Below, in pieces: positions 27,129-36,438 of a DNA stretch of 64,000 bases (within the stretch, counting starts at the first letter, position 1; each line of letters begins with the position of its first letter). The stretch comes from Candidatus Hydrogenedentota bacterium. GTDB lineage: Bacteria; Hydrogenedentota; Hydrogenedentia; Hydrogenedentales; JAGMZX01. The position numbers and the translations under genes are program-made. The stretch lies in contig JAKQEQ010000085.1 in the NCBI GenBank assembly GCA_029556545.1, positions 1 through 64,000 of the forward strand, read 5' to 3'. The notes beneath the pieces are model-generated. The model did no database searches, was not told the DNA's origin, and worked only from the letters and a program-made list of their open reading frames with translations.

Positions 27129-27189
27129 ACGCAAACGAAGGCGCGGCGCAACGCCGCGGCCCGGGCGTAATCATCAAGGAGAAGTTGCT

Positions 27190-28089
27190 GTGAGCATTAC
27201 GGTAGTGGGATCGGTGGCGCTGGATACGGTGGAAACCCCGTGGGGAAGGAACGAGGACGGCTTGGGCGGCGCGGCGGTCTATTTTGCCTTGGCGGCGGCG
27301 AACTTCACGCCTGTGCACATGGTGGGCGTTGTGGGCGACGATTTCCCGGATCGGCACATGCAATTGCTGGCTGCGAAGGGCATCGATCTCACGGGACTCG
27401 AACACGCCTCGGGTGCGACGTTCCGCTGGTCGGGCCGCTACCACGAGGACGTGAACATTCGCGACACCCTCGATACGCAATTGAATGTGTTCGAACAGTT
27501 CCATCCCAGCATTCCCGAGACCGCCCGGACCGCCGAGCTTCTTTTTCTTGGAAACATCCATCCGGCACTTCAGGCGGAGGTGCTTGCACAGACGCGGCCT
27601 CGCTTCGTCGCGATGGATACGATGAATCTCTGGATCGCAACCACGCCGGATGCGCTGCGCGCCGTGCTGCGGGAGGTGGACGCCATTGTCATTAACGACG
27701 GCGAAGCCCGGCAGTTGACCGGAGAGGCCAACGTGGTGGCGGCCGCGCGGCAGGTGCAGGCGCTCGGGCCGAGGATCGTCGTTGTGAAGAAGGGCGAACA
27801 CGGCGCTATGCTCTTCACCGAGGCCGACGCGGTCTTCGCCATACCCGCGCTGCCGCTGAAGACAGTGGTGGATCCGACGGGCGCGGGCGACAGCTTCGCG
27901 GGCGGATTCCTGGGCTGTGTCGCGCAATCGGGCGATACGTCCTCCGCCACACTGCGGCGCGCGGTGGCCTACGGCACGGTGGTCGCGTCGTTTACCTGCG
28001 AAGCATTCGGGCCGGCCCGGCTCGCCGAGATTGGGCCGGCGGACATCGAGGCGCGCGCGGCCCTGCTTCGGCGGCTCTCGGAATTCTGA
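27190..28089 (+). CDS. PfkB-family carbohydrate kinase
   Basis: A 299-residue ribokinase-like kinase that phosphorylates a sugar or nucleoside with ATP. The N-terminal block is GGAAVYFALAAANF. TGLEHASGATFRWSGRYHED is the substrate-facing segment. VVDPTGAGDSFAGGFLG holds the catalytic base Asp234 and the anion hole. Several close relatives are annotated only as sugar kinases. AAGGAG precedes the GTG start, 61 bases after the response regulator, so it may belong to the same transcript. Confidence 0.88.
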   Translation: MSITVVGSVALDTVETPWGRNEDGLGGAAVYFALAAANFTPVHMVGVVGDDFPDRHMQLLAAKGIDLTGLEHASGATFRWSGRYHEDVNIRDTLDTQLNVFEQFHPSIPETARTAELLFLGNIHPALQAEVLAQTRPRFVAMDTMNLWIATTPDALRAVLREVDAIVINDGEARQLTGEANVVAAARQVQALGPRIVVVKKGEHGAMLFTEADAVFAIPALPLKTVVDPTGAGDSFAGGFLGCVAQSGDTSSATLRRAVAYGTVVASFTCEAFGPARLAEIGPADIEARAALLRRLSEF

Positions 28090-28184
28090 GCGGCGTGGAC
28101 AAGGGTGACTGCTCGCCGTTGGGCGCGCAAGAGACTTTCTAGAACAAGAATCCGCCGGCGACTGAGCCGCGTTAGGACCGAATT

Positions 28185-29366
28185 ATGTGCGATACCGTGG
28201 TGGCGATTACCGCCGAAGGCGTGCTGTTCGCCAAGAACTCCGACCGGGACGTAAACGAGGCGCAGTGCCTCGAGTGGCATCCCCGGCGTGAATACGCGGC
28301 GGATGCGTATCTTCGCTGCACCTGGATCGAGATTCCGCAGGTCCGCGAGACCTGCGCTCTGCTCATCAGCCGCCCGTTCTGGATGTGGGGCGCCGAGATG
28401 GGGGCCAATGAACACGGCGTCGTCATCGGAAACGAGGCGGTCTTCACGAACCAGCCCTACGCGCCCACCGGCCTCACGGGTATGGACCTCGTGCGTTTGG
28501 CCCTCGAACGGGCCGACACCGCGCAACGCGCCTGCGAGACGATCGTGGCGCTCCTCGAGGAACACGGCCAAGGGGGCGGATGCGGTTACGAGAACCGGCG
28601 CTTCACGTACCACAACAGCTTCCTCGTCGCCGACGCCGGGGCGGCATTCGTCCTCGAAACAGCCGGGAGGCACTGGAGCGTTGCGCCTGTTGCCGACGTG
28701 CGCGCTATCTCGAACGGGCTGAGCATCCCGGGCTTCGCGCAAGAGCATGCCGACCCCTTGCGCACGCGCATTGCGGGCTGCGCCATCCGCCGAGCGCGGT
28801 CCGAAACCCTTGCGCGCCAGGACCCGACGGTCGCCGGGATGATGCGCCTCCTGCGCGATCACGGCGCGCCGGGCGCCCCGCCGAAATACAGCGCGCTGAC
28901 TGGGGCGCTTTGCGCGCCGTGCGTGCATGCCGGCGGCCTGCTGACGGCCGTGCAGACGACGGGCTCCTGGGTCGCGGAACTCCGGCGCGACGGCGCGCGC
29001 CACTGGGTCACGGCCACGTCGGCCCCTTGCACGAGCCTCTTCAAGCCCGTGTCCGTGAACGATCCGTCGGATACCGGCCCCGCGCCGGGTCCCCACGCCG
29101 ACGACTCGCTCTGGTGGCGGCACGAACGGCTCCAGCGCCGCATTGCCCGCGACCCCGCCGCCTGGACCGCCTATTTCGCCGAGCGCGACGCGCTTGAGGC
29201 GGCGTGGTTGGCCGCGCCGCCGCCCGCCGCCGTGGCATTTGCCGAGCACCAGGCGCTTCTTGACCGGCAGACCGGGATCGTCGACGAGAAGCCGGGGCGC
29301 GACCGACGGCCATGGTGGATGCGGCGTTTCTGGCGCGTCCGAGATCGCCTCGCGGGACTTTGCTGA
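28185..29366 (+). CDS. Secernin/C69-type N-terminal-nucleophile hydrolase
   Basis: A 393-residue protein that begins MCDTVVAIT and continues GVLFAKNSDRDVNEAQ. After Met removal, Cys2 would be the N-terminal nucleophile of the C69/secernin/choloylglycine-hydrolase type. FWMWGAEMGANEHGVVIGNEAVF is the second family hallmark. It lacks a signal peptide, so it is cytoplasmic. Known relatives cleave dipeptides or amides; the substrate here is unknown. TAGGA stands before the ATG. Confidence 0.8.
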   Translation: MCDTVVAITAEGVLFAKNSDRDVNEAQCLEWHPRREYAADAYLRCTWIEIPQVRETCALLISRPFWMWGAEMGANEHGVVIGNEAVFTNQPYAPTGLTGMDLVRLALERADTAQRACETIVALLEEHGQGGGCGYENRRFTYHNSFLVADAGAAFVLETAGRHWSVAPVADVRAISNGLSIPGFAQEHADPLRTRIAGCAIRRARSETLARQDPTVAGMMRLLRDHGAPGAPPKYSALTGALCAPCVHAGGLLTAVQTTGSWVAELRRDGARHWVTATSAPCTSLFKPVSVNDPSDTGPAPGPHADDSLWWRHERLQRRIARDPAAWTAYFAERDALEAAWLAAPPPAAVAFAEHQALLDRQTGIVDEKPGRDRRPWWMRRFWRVRDRLAGLC

Positions 29367-29378
29367 TTCCGCGGCCGC

Positions 29379-30500
29379 TCAGTACGCGCCGAATTCGAGG
29401 GCGGCGTCGATCCAGGCGAAGTAGTTTCGCTCGGTCCGTGGGGACAGCGGCTCGTTGATGGGGGCGGCCGTGGGCATGATCACGTAGCCGCCGCCGGCCT
29501 TCGCGGCGTTCATCTGCTCGCGCACGGCTTCGCGGATCTGTTCGGGCGCGCCGTGTTCGAGCATCTTCAACTCCGTGTTGCCGAAGAGCACAAGCCTCTC
29601 GCCATAGCGCTCCTTCACTTCGCGGAGCGTGATGTCGCCATCGGGCGGGGGTTCGATGGGGTCGAGGCCGTGCGCGCCCGCCGCGACGATGTGGGGGAGC
29701 GCCTCGCGGATGCGCCCGTGACAGTGCGCGCGTACGAAGATGCCCGCATCGGAGAAGACGCGCGTCGCCGCCGCGAGACTGGGCAGGACCATCTCCTCGA
29801 AGAACGGCGGCGGAAGATAAGGCGGCGTGTAGTATTCGGGTCCGCAGAGGCGGATCATCGGCCCGAACCCCAGTTCAGCGTCCAGGCGCAGCCGTTCGAG
29901 GACGGGGCCGGTGAAGGCGTCGATTAATTCCACTATTTTGTCGCGGTGTTCGTAGCACATCGTCGTGAACAGGCCGAACTCGAAGAGGTCGGGCACGCAT
30001 GCCGAGGGATCGCTGCCGTCGTTCATTAGGATTCCGCGGTCGCCGAGGCGTTCCAGCGCCTCCGCATACTGGGCGACGGCCGCGGGCACGCGCGATTCAT
30101 CGATGCGATAAAGATCCGGCAGCACGCGCAGGAACGCATCGACGTCGCGCGGGCCTTTGAGCAGGTGCTCCGTGGTCCAGACCGTGTGGACGTCGGGCCG
30201 CTCGACGGAGGCACGCGTGAGGTCGCCCAGCGGCGTGTGGAGGCGCGCATGTGTCACGCTCGCGCCGTCAGGGCGCGTCTCGCGGCGCGTGTCCCACAGT
30301 TCGGAATCGGCCCAGGCGTTCCAACCCCACATGTAGAGGCAGTCGGTGTCCGCGCGGATTCTGTCCATGAGCCGTCGGTACGACGGCGCGCGGTTCTCGA
30401 AGTGGTCGGGATTCCAGCCGACGAGTTCATATGTCGAAATAGGGACGCGGTCGACGCGCTCGCGCCGCAACGTGCGCAGCAATCGCTCGCGTGGAGTCAT
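29379..30500 (-). CDS. Uroporphyrinogen-decarboxylase-family protein (UroD/MtaA-like)
   Basis: A 373-residue TIM-barrel protein of the UroD superfamily. The N-terminus TPRERLLRTLRRERVDRVPIS is typical of this branch. FVRAHCHGRI, then HGLDPIEPPPDGDITL, and RLVLFGNTEL resemble the metal-binding face of corrinoid/CoM methyltransferases (MtaA-like), not the heme enzyme. Members of this branch are common in environmental genomes with unknown substrates. The frame is open upstream, but only the ATG at 30500 gives the family N-terminus. It follows the lysoplasmalogenase homologue by 11 bases. Confidence 0.8.
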   Translation of the reverse strand: MTPRERLLRTLRRERVDRVPISTYELVGWNPDHFENRAPSYRRLMDRIRADTDCLYMWGWNAWADSELWDTRRETRPDGASVTHARLHTPLGDLTRASVERPDVHTVWTTEHLLKGPRDVDAFLRVLPDLYRIDESRVPAAVAQYAEALERLGDRGILMNDGSDPSACVPDLFEFGLFTTMCYEHRDKIVELIDAFTGPVLERLRLDAELGFGPMIRLCGPEYYTPPYLPPPFFEEMVLPSLAAATRVFSDAGIFVRAHCHGRIREALPHIVAAGAHGLDPIEPPPDGDITLREVKERYGERLVLFGNTELKMLEHGAPEQIREAVREQMNAAKAGGGYVIMPTAAPINEPLSPRTERNYFAWIDAALEFGAY

Positions 30501-30511
30501 CGTGCCGTCCT

Positions 30512-31174
30512 TTACGCCGGCGGCAACACGAGGCCCGCGGTATAGGCGAGGACCATCTGGCCGCCGTAATAGAGCGGCAGGCCGATCCATCGGTTCCAGG
30601 CGTCGCTCTTGACGAATCGGTCGCGCGCCACCATGACATCGGACACGTAGAAGAGCACGGCGCCAATGACCATCGGCGTCGCGCCGCCCCGGCCCACCGC
30701 ACCGGCGGAAAACGCGACCATGAGACTGATCACGACGATATAGGCGTACACCGGCGCGCGCATGTTCCCGAGATTCGGTGCGAGCCACAAAATGACGGGG
30801 ATGGCGACGACGACCAACGCCGCCGCCGCGCCGAGCGTCCAGGAGATCGCGATGCCGTGCAGCAGGAACGCCGTCACGTAGGCCACGTGGCCGAGGAGAA
30901 AGCTGACCAACCCAGCCAGAAACACGCGCGGCTCGCGGAAAAAGAGAAACAAGTCGCCCCACCACGACAGAAAGAGCCCCGCAAGCAGACCGCAGCCATA
31001 CGGCGTATCGAGCGCGCCACGATGGACGGCCAGCGCCAGGAACGCCGTCGAAGCGATCATCTTCGCGACGCACCCGAGCGCCTTGCCGCGACCCAGCGCG
31101 TCCGTTACCAGCAGTACCGCGACCCCGGCAACTACGACAAGAATGCTCCCCATGATCATATAGTGCTTCTCCAT
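30512..31174 (-). CDS. YhhN/TMEM86-family lysoplasmalogenase-like membrane protein
   Basis: A membrane protein of about 220 residues with seven or eight helices. The family motifs WWGDLFLFF, LGHVAYVTAFL, and FYVSDVMVARDRF (with conserved Asp residues at the membrane face) are present. The animal homologue TMEM86 hydrolyses the vinyl-ether bond of lysoplasmalogens; bacterial YhhN is less studied. The start at 31174 gives the usual short N-terminus before the first helix; an ATG 16 codons upstream is possible. First gene of a two-gene unit with the UroD-like gene. Confidence 0.75.
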   Translation of the reverse strand: MEKHYMIMGSILVVVAGVAVLLVTDALGRGKALGCVAKMIASTAFLALAVHRGALDTPYGCGLLAGLFLSWWGDLFLFFREPRVFLAGLVSFLLGHVAYVTAFLLHGIAISWTLGAAAALVVVAIPVILWLAPNLGNMRAPVYAYIVVISLMVAFSAGAVGRGGATPMVIGAVLFYVSDVMVARDRFVKSDAWNRWIGLPLYYGGQMVLAYTAGLVLPPA

Positions 31175-31298
31175 AGTCAGACGCGGATACTCACGCGGCG
31201 GCACGGACATCCGCTGCTCCATTCGCGAGGCAAGAACTGCTATGTCTTCCGAGTGCCCCGAGCTTATGCACGTCGACGGGGCGCCCGTTACTGCCTTG

Positions 31299-32264
31299 TT
31301 ACGTTTTTCGGTTCTTGTCCGCCAGTTCGTTCTCGATGTTGCGGACCCGCCAGCGGAGGTCCTCGAGCAGTTGCCGGTTCACGCCGATCAGGTCGGCCAG
31401 GAGCCCGACGACAATCAGCGAGACGCCGGTGCCGAGGAACAACACGCCGAAAATCAGAGACTGGATGTGCCCTGCGCTGTTAGCGGTGAAGTAATAATAG
31501 AGAAAACGAATGCTCGGGATGAGGCCGACGGCCAGCGAACACAGGCCGAGCAGCGCGAAGAACCGGAACGGGCGATAGGTCATGAAGATCCGCACGATGG
31601 TCAAGACCGACCGCCGCAGGTATTCCGGGATGCTGCTGATTAGGCGCGAGGGCCGCGTCTCCGGGTTCACGCGCACGGGCACGGACATGATCGCCATGTT
31701 CTTGCGTCCGGCCTGGATGATCGTTTCCAGCGTGTAGGTATAGCTGTCGAAAACGTTGAGGCGCATGGCGGCTTCGCGCGTCATGGCGCGAAAGCCGCTC
31801 GGCGCGTCGAGCACGTCCGTCCGACTGGCCAGCCGAACCACCCACGAGCCCGCCTTCTGCAATAGCCGCTTGAACGGCGAGAAATGCGCGATTTCGTCGA
31901 TCGGCCGCTCGCCGACGACGATTTCCGCCTTGCCTTCGAGAATCGGAGCAATCAGGCTTGGGATATCCTCCGCCTTGTACTGATTGTCCGCATCCGTGTT
32001 GACGATGATGTCCGCCCCGGCGCGCACCGCGAAGTCCAGCCCGGCCATGAAAGCCCGCGCAAGGCCCCGATTGACCGTGAAGCGAATGACGTGGTTCGCC
32101 CCGGCCTCACGGGCGACTTCGGTAGTGCGGTCCGTCGAGCCGTCGTCAATGACGAGCCATTCCACGACGTCCACGCCCGGCAACTGCCGCGGCAGTTCGG
32201 CCAGCGTGACGCCGAGCATGGCCTCTTCGTTGTAGCATGGAATCTGGATGATCAGTTTCAGCAT
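31299..32264 (-). CDS. GT2 glycosyltransferase with two C-terminal membrane helices
   Basis: A 321-residue polyprenyl-phosphate glycosyltransferase-like protein (GtrB/DPM1 type). IIQIPCYNEEAML and WLVIDDGSTDRT bind the nucleotide. VNTDADNQY is the DxD-like metal site. VLDAPSGFRAMTREAAMRL is conserved in the family. Two hydrophobic helices (about residues 235-255 and 270-300) anchor it, and a coiled C-terminal tail follows. Such enzymes load sugars onto undecaprenyl phosphate. A perfect TATAAT on the minus strand (plus 32294-32299) lies 30 bases before the start, without a good -35. Confidence 0.87.
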   Translation of the reverse strand: MLKLIIQIPCYNEEAMLGVTLAELPRQLPGVDVVEWLVIDDGSTDRTTEVAREAGANHVIRFTVNRGLARAFMAGLDFAVRAGADIIVNTDADNQYKAEDIPSLIAPILEGKAEIVVGERPIDEIAHFSPFKRLLQKAGSWVVRLASRTDVLDAPSGFRAMTREAAMRLNVFDSYTYTLETIIQAGRKNMAIMSVPVRVNPETRPSRLISSIPEYLRRSVLTIVRIFMTYRPFRFFALLGLCSLAVGLIPSIRFLYYYFTANSAGHIQSLIFGVLFLGTGVSLIVVGLLADLIGVNRQLLEDLRWRVRNIENELADKNRKT

Positions 32265-32435
32265 GTACAGTCCCCGACTTCCACAAGGAGCCGATTATAG
32301 CAGAAGCAGACCGGCATGTATTCCGAACGCCGCTTGGCGCGGTGGTCGCGCACGGTGGGGCGTGTTTTCGTTCGGCGGGGGTTGAATACCCCATCGAGCG
32401 CGGTGTAGAACGCCGGGATGGGGCAGGAGGCCGGC

Positions 32436-33179
32436 ATGTCGGGGTGGACGCAGGAACAGTTGGAACAGATGAAACGCGCGTTGGCGTGCGTTGTGCCGAG
32501 CTATAACGCCGGGGCGCGGGTGCGGCCCGTCGTCGCGCGCTTGTGCGCGATGCTCGAACGGGTGATCGTCGTGGACGACGGCAGCACCGACGGTGCGGCG
32601 CAGGCGCTGTGCGATTTGCCGGTCCGGCTTTTGTCGTTCCCGGAGAACCGCGGAAAGGGCCATGCGCTGCTGGCGGGCTTTGCCGAAGCCCTGCGCGAAC
32701 CCTGGGTCGAGGCCGTGTGTGTGTTGGACGCGGACGGCCAGCACGACCCGGAGGAGCTACCCGGGCTCTACGAGGTTTGCATCGAGCGGCAGGCGGACCT
32801 GGTCATCGGCGCGCGCACTTTCGACAAGAAGGGGGTTCCTTGGCGCAGCCGCGTCGGGAACCAGGTGAGTGCGGCGATCCTGCGGCGCGTGCTCGGCACG
32901 GACCTGACGGATACGCAGTCCGGTTATCGGGTGCTGTCGCGCCGGTTCGCCGAGGACGTGGTGCGGAGCGTCCCCGGGGGGCGGTACGAAACAGAGATGG
33001 CCATTCTCCTGAAAGCGCTGGGCGAGGGGCGCCGCGTCATGTCCATTCCCATTCGCACCATCTACGAGTCCGGCAATCCTTCCTCGCACTTTCGGAGGAT
33101 CAGGGACTCCTATCGTGTCCTGTGGACTTTGCTTCGGGCCATCTTGGGGGCGAAGGCCCGACGCGCCTCGGCCCGGTAA
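32436..33179 (+). CDS. GT2 glycosyltransferase (DPM1-like, soluble)
   Basis: A GT-A glycosyltransferase of about 247 residues. ACVVPSYNAGARVRPV, VIVVDDGSTDGA, RGKGHALLAGFA, and the metal site LDADGQHDPEELP are the family motifs. LTDTQSGYRVLSRRF follows. It has no membrane helices. AGGAGG at 32425-32430 fixes the start at 32436 instead of the ATG six codons upstream. It is divergent from the membrane GT2 gene, so both may contribute to one surface glycan; that is inference. Confidence 0.85.
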   Translation: MSGWTQEQLEQMKRALACVVPSYNAGARVRPVVARLCAMLERVIVVDDGSTDGAAQALCDLPVRLLSFPENRGKGHALLAGFAEALREPWVEAVCVLDADGQHDPEELPGLYEVCIERQADLVIGARTFDKKGVPWRSRVGNQVSAAILRRVLGTDLTDTQSGYRVLSRRFAEDVVRSVPGGRYETEMAILLKALGEGRRVMSIPIRTIYESGNPSSHFRRIRDSYRVLWTLLRAILGAKARRASAR

Positions 33180-33493
33180 CGCGGGGCGAGAAGCCGGGTA
33201 CAATTAGCGCAGGCAGGTCGCGGCGCTGGTAAACGGTATGGACGGCATGGTCAAGATGGACGGCAGGAGATTTCCATATGGGATGGACGACTTTTGCGGA
33301 GCATCCTGTCACCGATGCGGGCCGGTTGTGCGTTTCTGTTAGCGTGGGACGCGCGGTGTGCCTTTGGCATAGTGATTTGGCCGCGACTAATGCGATCCCG
33401 TCAGCGCCACCGAGCCGCCCCGGACGTGGGAATGCCGTGGATGGTGGCGGTGTTACCAAGCGTTCCGCGAAAACGCAACAGCAAGGGCCTGCA
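33180..33493. other. Gap before the first Ig-like protein
   Basis: About 314 bases between genes on the same strand. The reading frame of the next gene is open through part of it, but it encodes an unremarkable proline-rich stretch before the obvious signal peptide. I see no repeat, RNA gene or clear promoter. Confidence 0.4.
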
Positions 33494-34603
33494 ATGAAAG
33501 GTCAACTCGGCTTCGGTCTGCTCACGGGTGCGATGTGTGCCGCCATCGCGTTAGCGACGGCCCCCGCGCGTGCCCAGGATATCGATAATCCTTTGGGCAT
33601 GACTGTGACTCATGACCTGCCCAACGGCTATACGGCGGGGCAGGACGTCACGGTGGCGGTAACCCTCGCCGTGGCCGAATCCGGGACGATCTTGGCGCTC
33701 GGGCTGGTCGAGGAACTACCTCCAGGATGGTCCTTCAAGGCGCTGGGAGAGTCTTCCGCACCGTTACCGGCAATCTTTCCCGCCGCCGGCGCTGGAGGCG
33801 AACTCGGGTTTGTCTGGATCACCGCGCCAAGCACGTTTCCCTACACGTTGCGTTTTGTGTTGACACCGCCAGCCACCCAGACGGAATCCCAGGAATTACG
33901 TGGCCAGGCGGAATATCGATTGGAGACGGGCGGAGCGCGCCGTACGGACGTGGCCGTGCTGGTGCTGGACCCGGGTATCGACTATGAGCCGCCGGTGATC
34001 ACGCTGCTGGGCGGGGAAATTGTAGCGGTCGAGCAGTATCAACCCTACATCGAGCCGGGCTACACCGCCGTCGATGATGTGGACGGCGACATTACCGGCT
34101 GGGTCGAGGTCGAGGGCGCAGTGGACACCGCGGTTCTGGGCGATTACGAACTGACGTACCGCGTCAGCGACAGCGCGGGCAACGCCGCCTCGGTAACGCG
34201 GACAGTCCGGGTCATCGACTATGAGCCGCCGGTGATCACGCTGCTGGGCGGGGAAATTGTAGCGGTCGAGCAGTATCAACCCTACATAGAGCCGGGCTAC
34301 ACCGCCGTCGATGATGTGGACGGCGACATTACCGGCTGGGTCGAGGTCGAGGGCGCAGTGGACACTGCGGTCCTCGGCGATTACGAACTGACGTACCGTG
34401 TCAGTGACAGCGCGGGCAACGCCGCCTCGGTAACGCGGACAGTCCGGGTCGTGGAACCGAATACGACGGTCAAGGGATTCTTCTGTTGTTCGGGGGACAT
34501 GGCGGCCTCGGGGCCGGGCCGGTACTGCGATCTGGGTGTTCTTGTAGGTGTCGGACTGAGTCTTTTTCTGCTGCGTCGCCCGCGACGAGGCGAGATTTTG
34601 TGA
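33494..34603 (+). CDS. Exported protein with two identical DUF5011 Ig-like repeats and C-terminal anchor
   Basis: A 369-residue exported protein. The signal peptide is KGQLGFGLLTGAMCAAIALATAPARAQ. A DUF11-like domain follows (about residues 30-160, LPPGWSFKALGES). Two 79-residue DUF5011/HYR-type repeats then stand in tandem, nearly identical to each other, each beginning DYEPPVITLLGGE and ending SVTRTVRV. The C-terminus has FFCCSG, RYCD, a hydrophobic helix VLVGVGLSLFLL and RRPRRGE. That is a tripartite sorting-signal-like end reminiscent of CTERM tags. The first domain is paralogous to that of the next protein. Confidence 0.7.
   Translation: MKGQLGFGLLTGAMCAAIALATAPARAQDIDNPLGMTVTHDLPNGYTAGQDVTVAVTLAVAESGTILALGLVEELPPGWSFKALGESSAPLPAIFPAAGAGGELGFVWITAPSTFPYTLRFVLTPPATQTESQELRGQAEYRLETGGARRTDVAVLVLDPGIDYEPPVITLLGGEIVAVEQYQPYIEPGYTAVDDVDGDITGWVEVEGAVDTAVLGDYELTYRVSDSAGNAASVTRTVRVIDYEPPVITLLGGEIVAVEQYQPYIEPGYTAVDDVDGDITGWVEVEGAVDTAVLGDYELTYRVSDSAGNAASVTRTVRVVEPNTTVKGFFCCSGDMAASGPGRYCDLGVLVGVGLSLFLLRRPRRGEIL
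33977..34450 (+). repeat. Tandem 237-base duplication within the Ig-like gene
   Basis: Bases 33977-34213 and 34214-34450 are two copies of a 237-base (79-codon) unit. They differ at only a handful of positions, almost all synonymous (CATCGAG/CATAGAG, GGTTCTGGGC/GGTCCTCGGC). Near-identity at the DNA level means a recent duplication or ongoing conversion. Confidence 0.9.
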
Positions 34604-34647
34604 TAGTATTCAAATGTGGACGAATGACCCGAACCAACGGGGTGATT

Positions 34648-36204
34648 ATGAGTCATTGGACGAGAATATTGCATCGGCTGGCGCTGTGCGCGCTTGTGTT
34701 ATGCCTTGTGTCGCACGGGTTTGCGGAGATCAAGCCGCCTGAGGGCAACACGGCGGACTATAACCCGTCCGGCATGTTTGTATCCCATGTGGTTCCGGGT
34801 ACGTATGTGGCGGGACAGCCCGTCGAGGTGAGCATTATCATCAACTTCACGGTCGTGGATGGTATCACCGCGATGGGTTTCACGGAGATCATTCCGCCCG
34901 GCTGGACTTTCCAGTCCATGGGCAACCTCATTGCCGGATTGATGCCGACCATCACGCCGCAACCCGGGGCGCAGGAGGAACTCGGGTTCGCCTGGATCAC
35001 GATTCCCCCCGATTTTCCGTATCAATTCAGTTATTTCCTTATGCCGGACGAAGGGGCAGCGGGAGTCCAAAGTATCACCGGCCAGGGCATGTATCGGACG
35101 ATCGCCGGCGAATTGAATTCCGATCCGGATACGGTGGTGATGAACGGCAGAGATACGACGCCGCCGCTCATCACGCTGTTGGGCGACAACCCCGTGACCG
35201 TCGAGCAGGGAAGCCCGTATTTCGAGCCGGGGTTCACCGCGACAGACAACGTGGACGGCGACGTGAGCAGCCGCGTGCAAGTGCAAGGAGCGGTGAACAC
35301 GGCTGTCGTGGGCACGTACACCCTGACCTACAGCGTCCGCGACTCCGCGGGTAATGCGGCCACGCCGGCTTCGCGGACCGTGATCGTTGTGGAGCAGGCG
35401 AGTGAGGGCGGCGGAGGCGGCGGTACGGTGACCCCGGGCGGGGGGGGAAGCACCCCCCGGCGACCGCGCACCGCAAGCCGCGGCTACGGCTACTACGCGG
35501 GCAACTACGACCCAATGGAACAGTTCGACCGCTTGGCGGAGGGCAGTGGTCTCGATACGTTGCAGCAAGCCGTGCAACAGGCGCAGCAGGCGCAGGCGGA
35601 GCAAGCCAAGGCGCAGGCGGCGCAAGCCAAGCCGCCGCAGCCTCCAACTGTGGGTTCTTCGAACATGCCGGGCGTGTCGTCCGGCCCCATGACCGTTGCC
35701 GTGCCGCCGACAGCCGGCGCTCCCCAACCCGGCGCCCTCAACGCGGGGGGGGTCTGGCCCCTGCCGAACGTCGCCGGCGAGACGCCCGGGAAAAACGATA
35801 AGGGCGGAACGCCCGACGCGGAGGAAAACCAACCGGCCGCAAACGCGCCCGTAACCGCAACGAATGCGCCGCGCATGGCGGCCCGCGACGCCGGGTCGCC
35901 GACGGATATCTCGGTCGCGGCCCCGCACTCCGAGCCGTCTGCTACGCCTCCCGCGGCGGCCCCCGCAACGCCTCCATCCGCGCCGGCGTCGCCGGATGCG
36001 CCCTCACGCGGCTTTTTTGGCGGGATTGCCGCCGCTGTCGCGGCGATGCAAACGGCCGATTGGGTGCGCCTCGCCGTGGTGCTTGGCGTGCTGGGCGTGA
36101 TTGCGGGCTTCGCGGCCGCGGCATGGCGTTTCGCGTACAGCCCGGCGCCCCAACGCAAGAACGGCCACGGCAAGAATCCAGCTAACGGCACGCCCGCGCG
36201 GTGA
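34648..36204 (+). CDS. Exported Ig-like protein with low-complexity linker and C-terminal helix
   Basis: A 518-residue exported protein. The signal peptide is SHWTRILHRLALCALVLCLVSHGFA. The first domain is paralogous to the preceding protein (NPSGM, IPPGWTFQSMG, EELGFAWIT). One DUF5011-type repeat, TPPLITLLGDNPVTVEQG to ASRTVIVVE, follows. Next come a Gly-rich run, a Gln/Ala-rich coiled stretch (QQAQQAQAEQAKAQAAQAK), and about 200 residues of Pro/Ala-rich linker. A hydrophobic helix near the end (VRLAVVLGVLGVIAGFAAA) and a basic tail anchor it. It is probably a surface protein with a flexible stalk. An ATG eight codons upstream is also possible. Confidence 0.7.
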   Translation: MSHWTRILHRLALCALVLCLVSHGFAEIKPPEGNTADYNPSGMFVSHVVPGTYVAGQPVEVSIIINFTVVDGITAMGFTEIIPPGWTFQSMGNLIAGLMPTITPQPGAQEELGFAWITIPPDFPYQFSYFLMPDEGAAGVQSITGQGMYRTIAGELNSDPDTVVMNGRDTTPPLITLLGDNPVTVEQGSPYFEPGFTATDNVDGDVSSRVQVQGAVNTAVVGTYTLTYSVRDSAGNAATPASRTVIVVEQASEGGGGGGTVTPGGGGSTPRRPRTASRGYGYYAGNYDPMEQFDRLAEGSGLDTLQQAVQQAQQAQAEQAKAQAAQAKPPQPPTVGSSNMPGVSSGPMTVAVPPTAGAPQPGALNAGGVWPLPNVAGETPGKNDKGGTPDAEENQPAANAPVTATNAPRMAARDAGSPTDISVAAPHSEPSATPPAAAPATPPSAPASPDAPSRGFFGGIAAAVAAMQTADWVRLAVVLGVLGVIAGFAAAAWRFAYSPAPQRKNGHGKNPANGTPAR

Positions 36205-36438
36205 CGTTCCTCCCCGGCAACTGAAGGATCAGCGCGGGTGCCCTCCGAACGGTTCCGGGAAAAGTGTGCTATTATGGCTCGCGTAAGGGGTAACGCCCGC
36301 GCCATCGGCAGAGGGCGAGCGTCGCCAGCGCGCTGGCGGGAGTGAATGTGCTCCAGTCTGCTAGTGCGACGTAAGTCTCGCCCGTTGCGACGGCGCTCGC
36401 GGGCGTGGCCCGCTTGACGTCGGGAAGGGGTCGGTGTC

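Noticed and set aside
24251..27134. Two frames of about 511 codons antisense to the kinase and response regulator genes
   Set aside because: Both lie opposite well-conserved signalling domains; no start signals or family features.
33278..33493. 72-codon extension before the first Ig-like protein
   Set aside because: It would place a clear signal peptide internally.
36205..36438. Riboswitch in the leader of the TTG-start kinase
   Set aside because: GC-rich and able to fold, but no core motif of a known riboswitch class was recognised.
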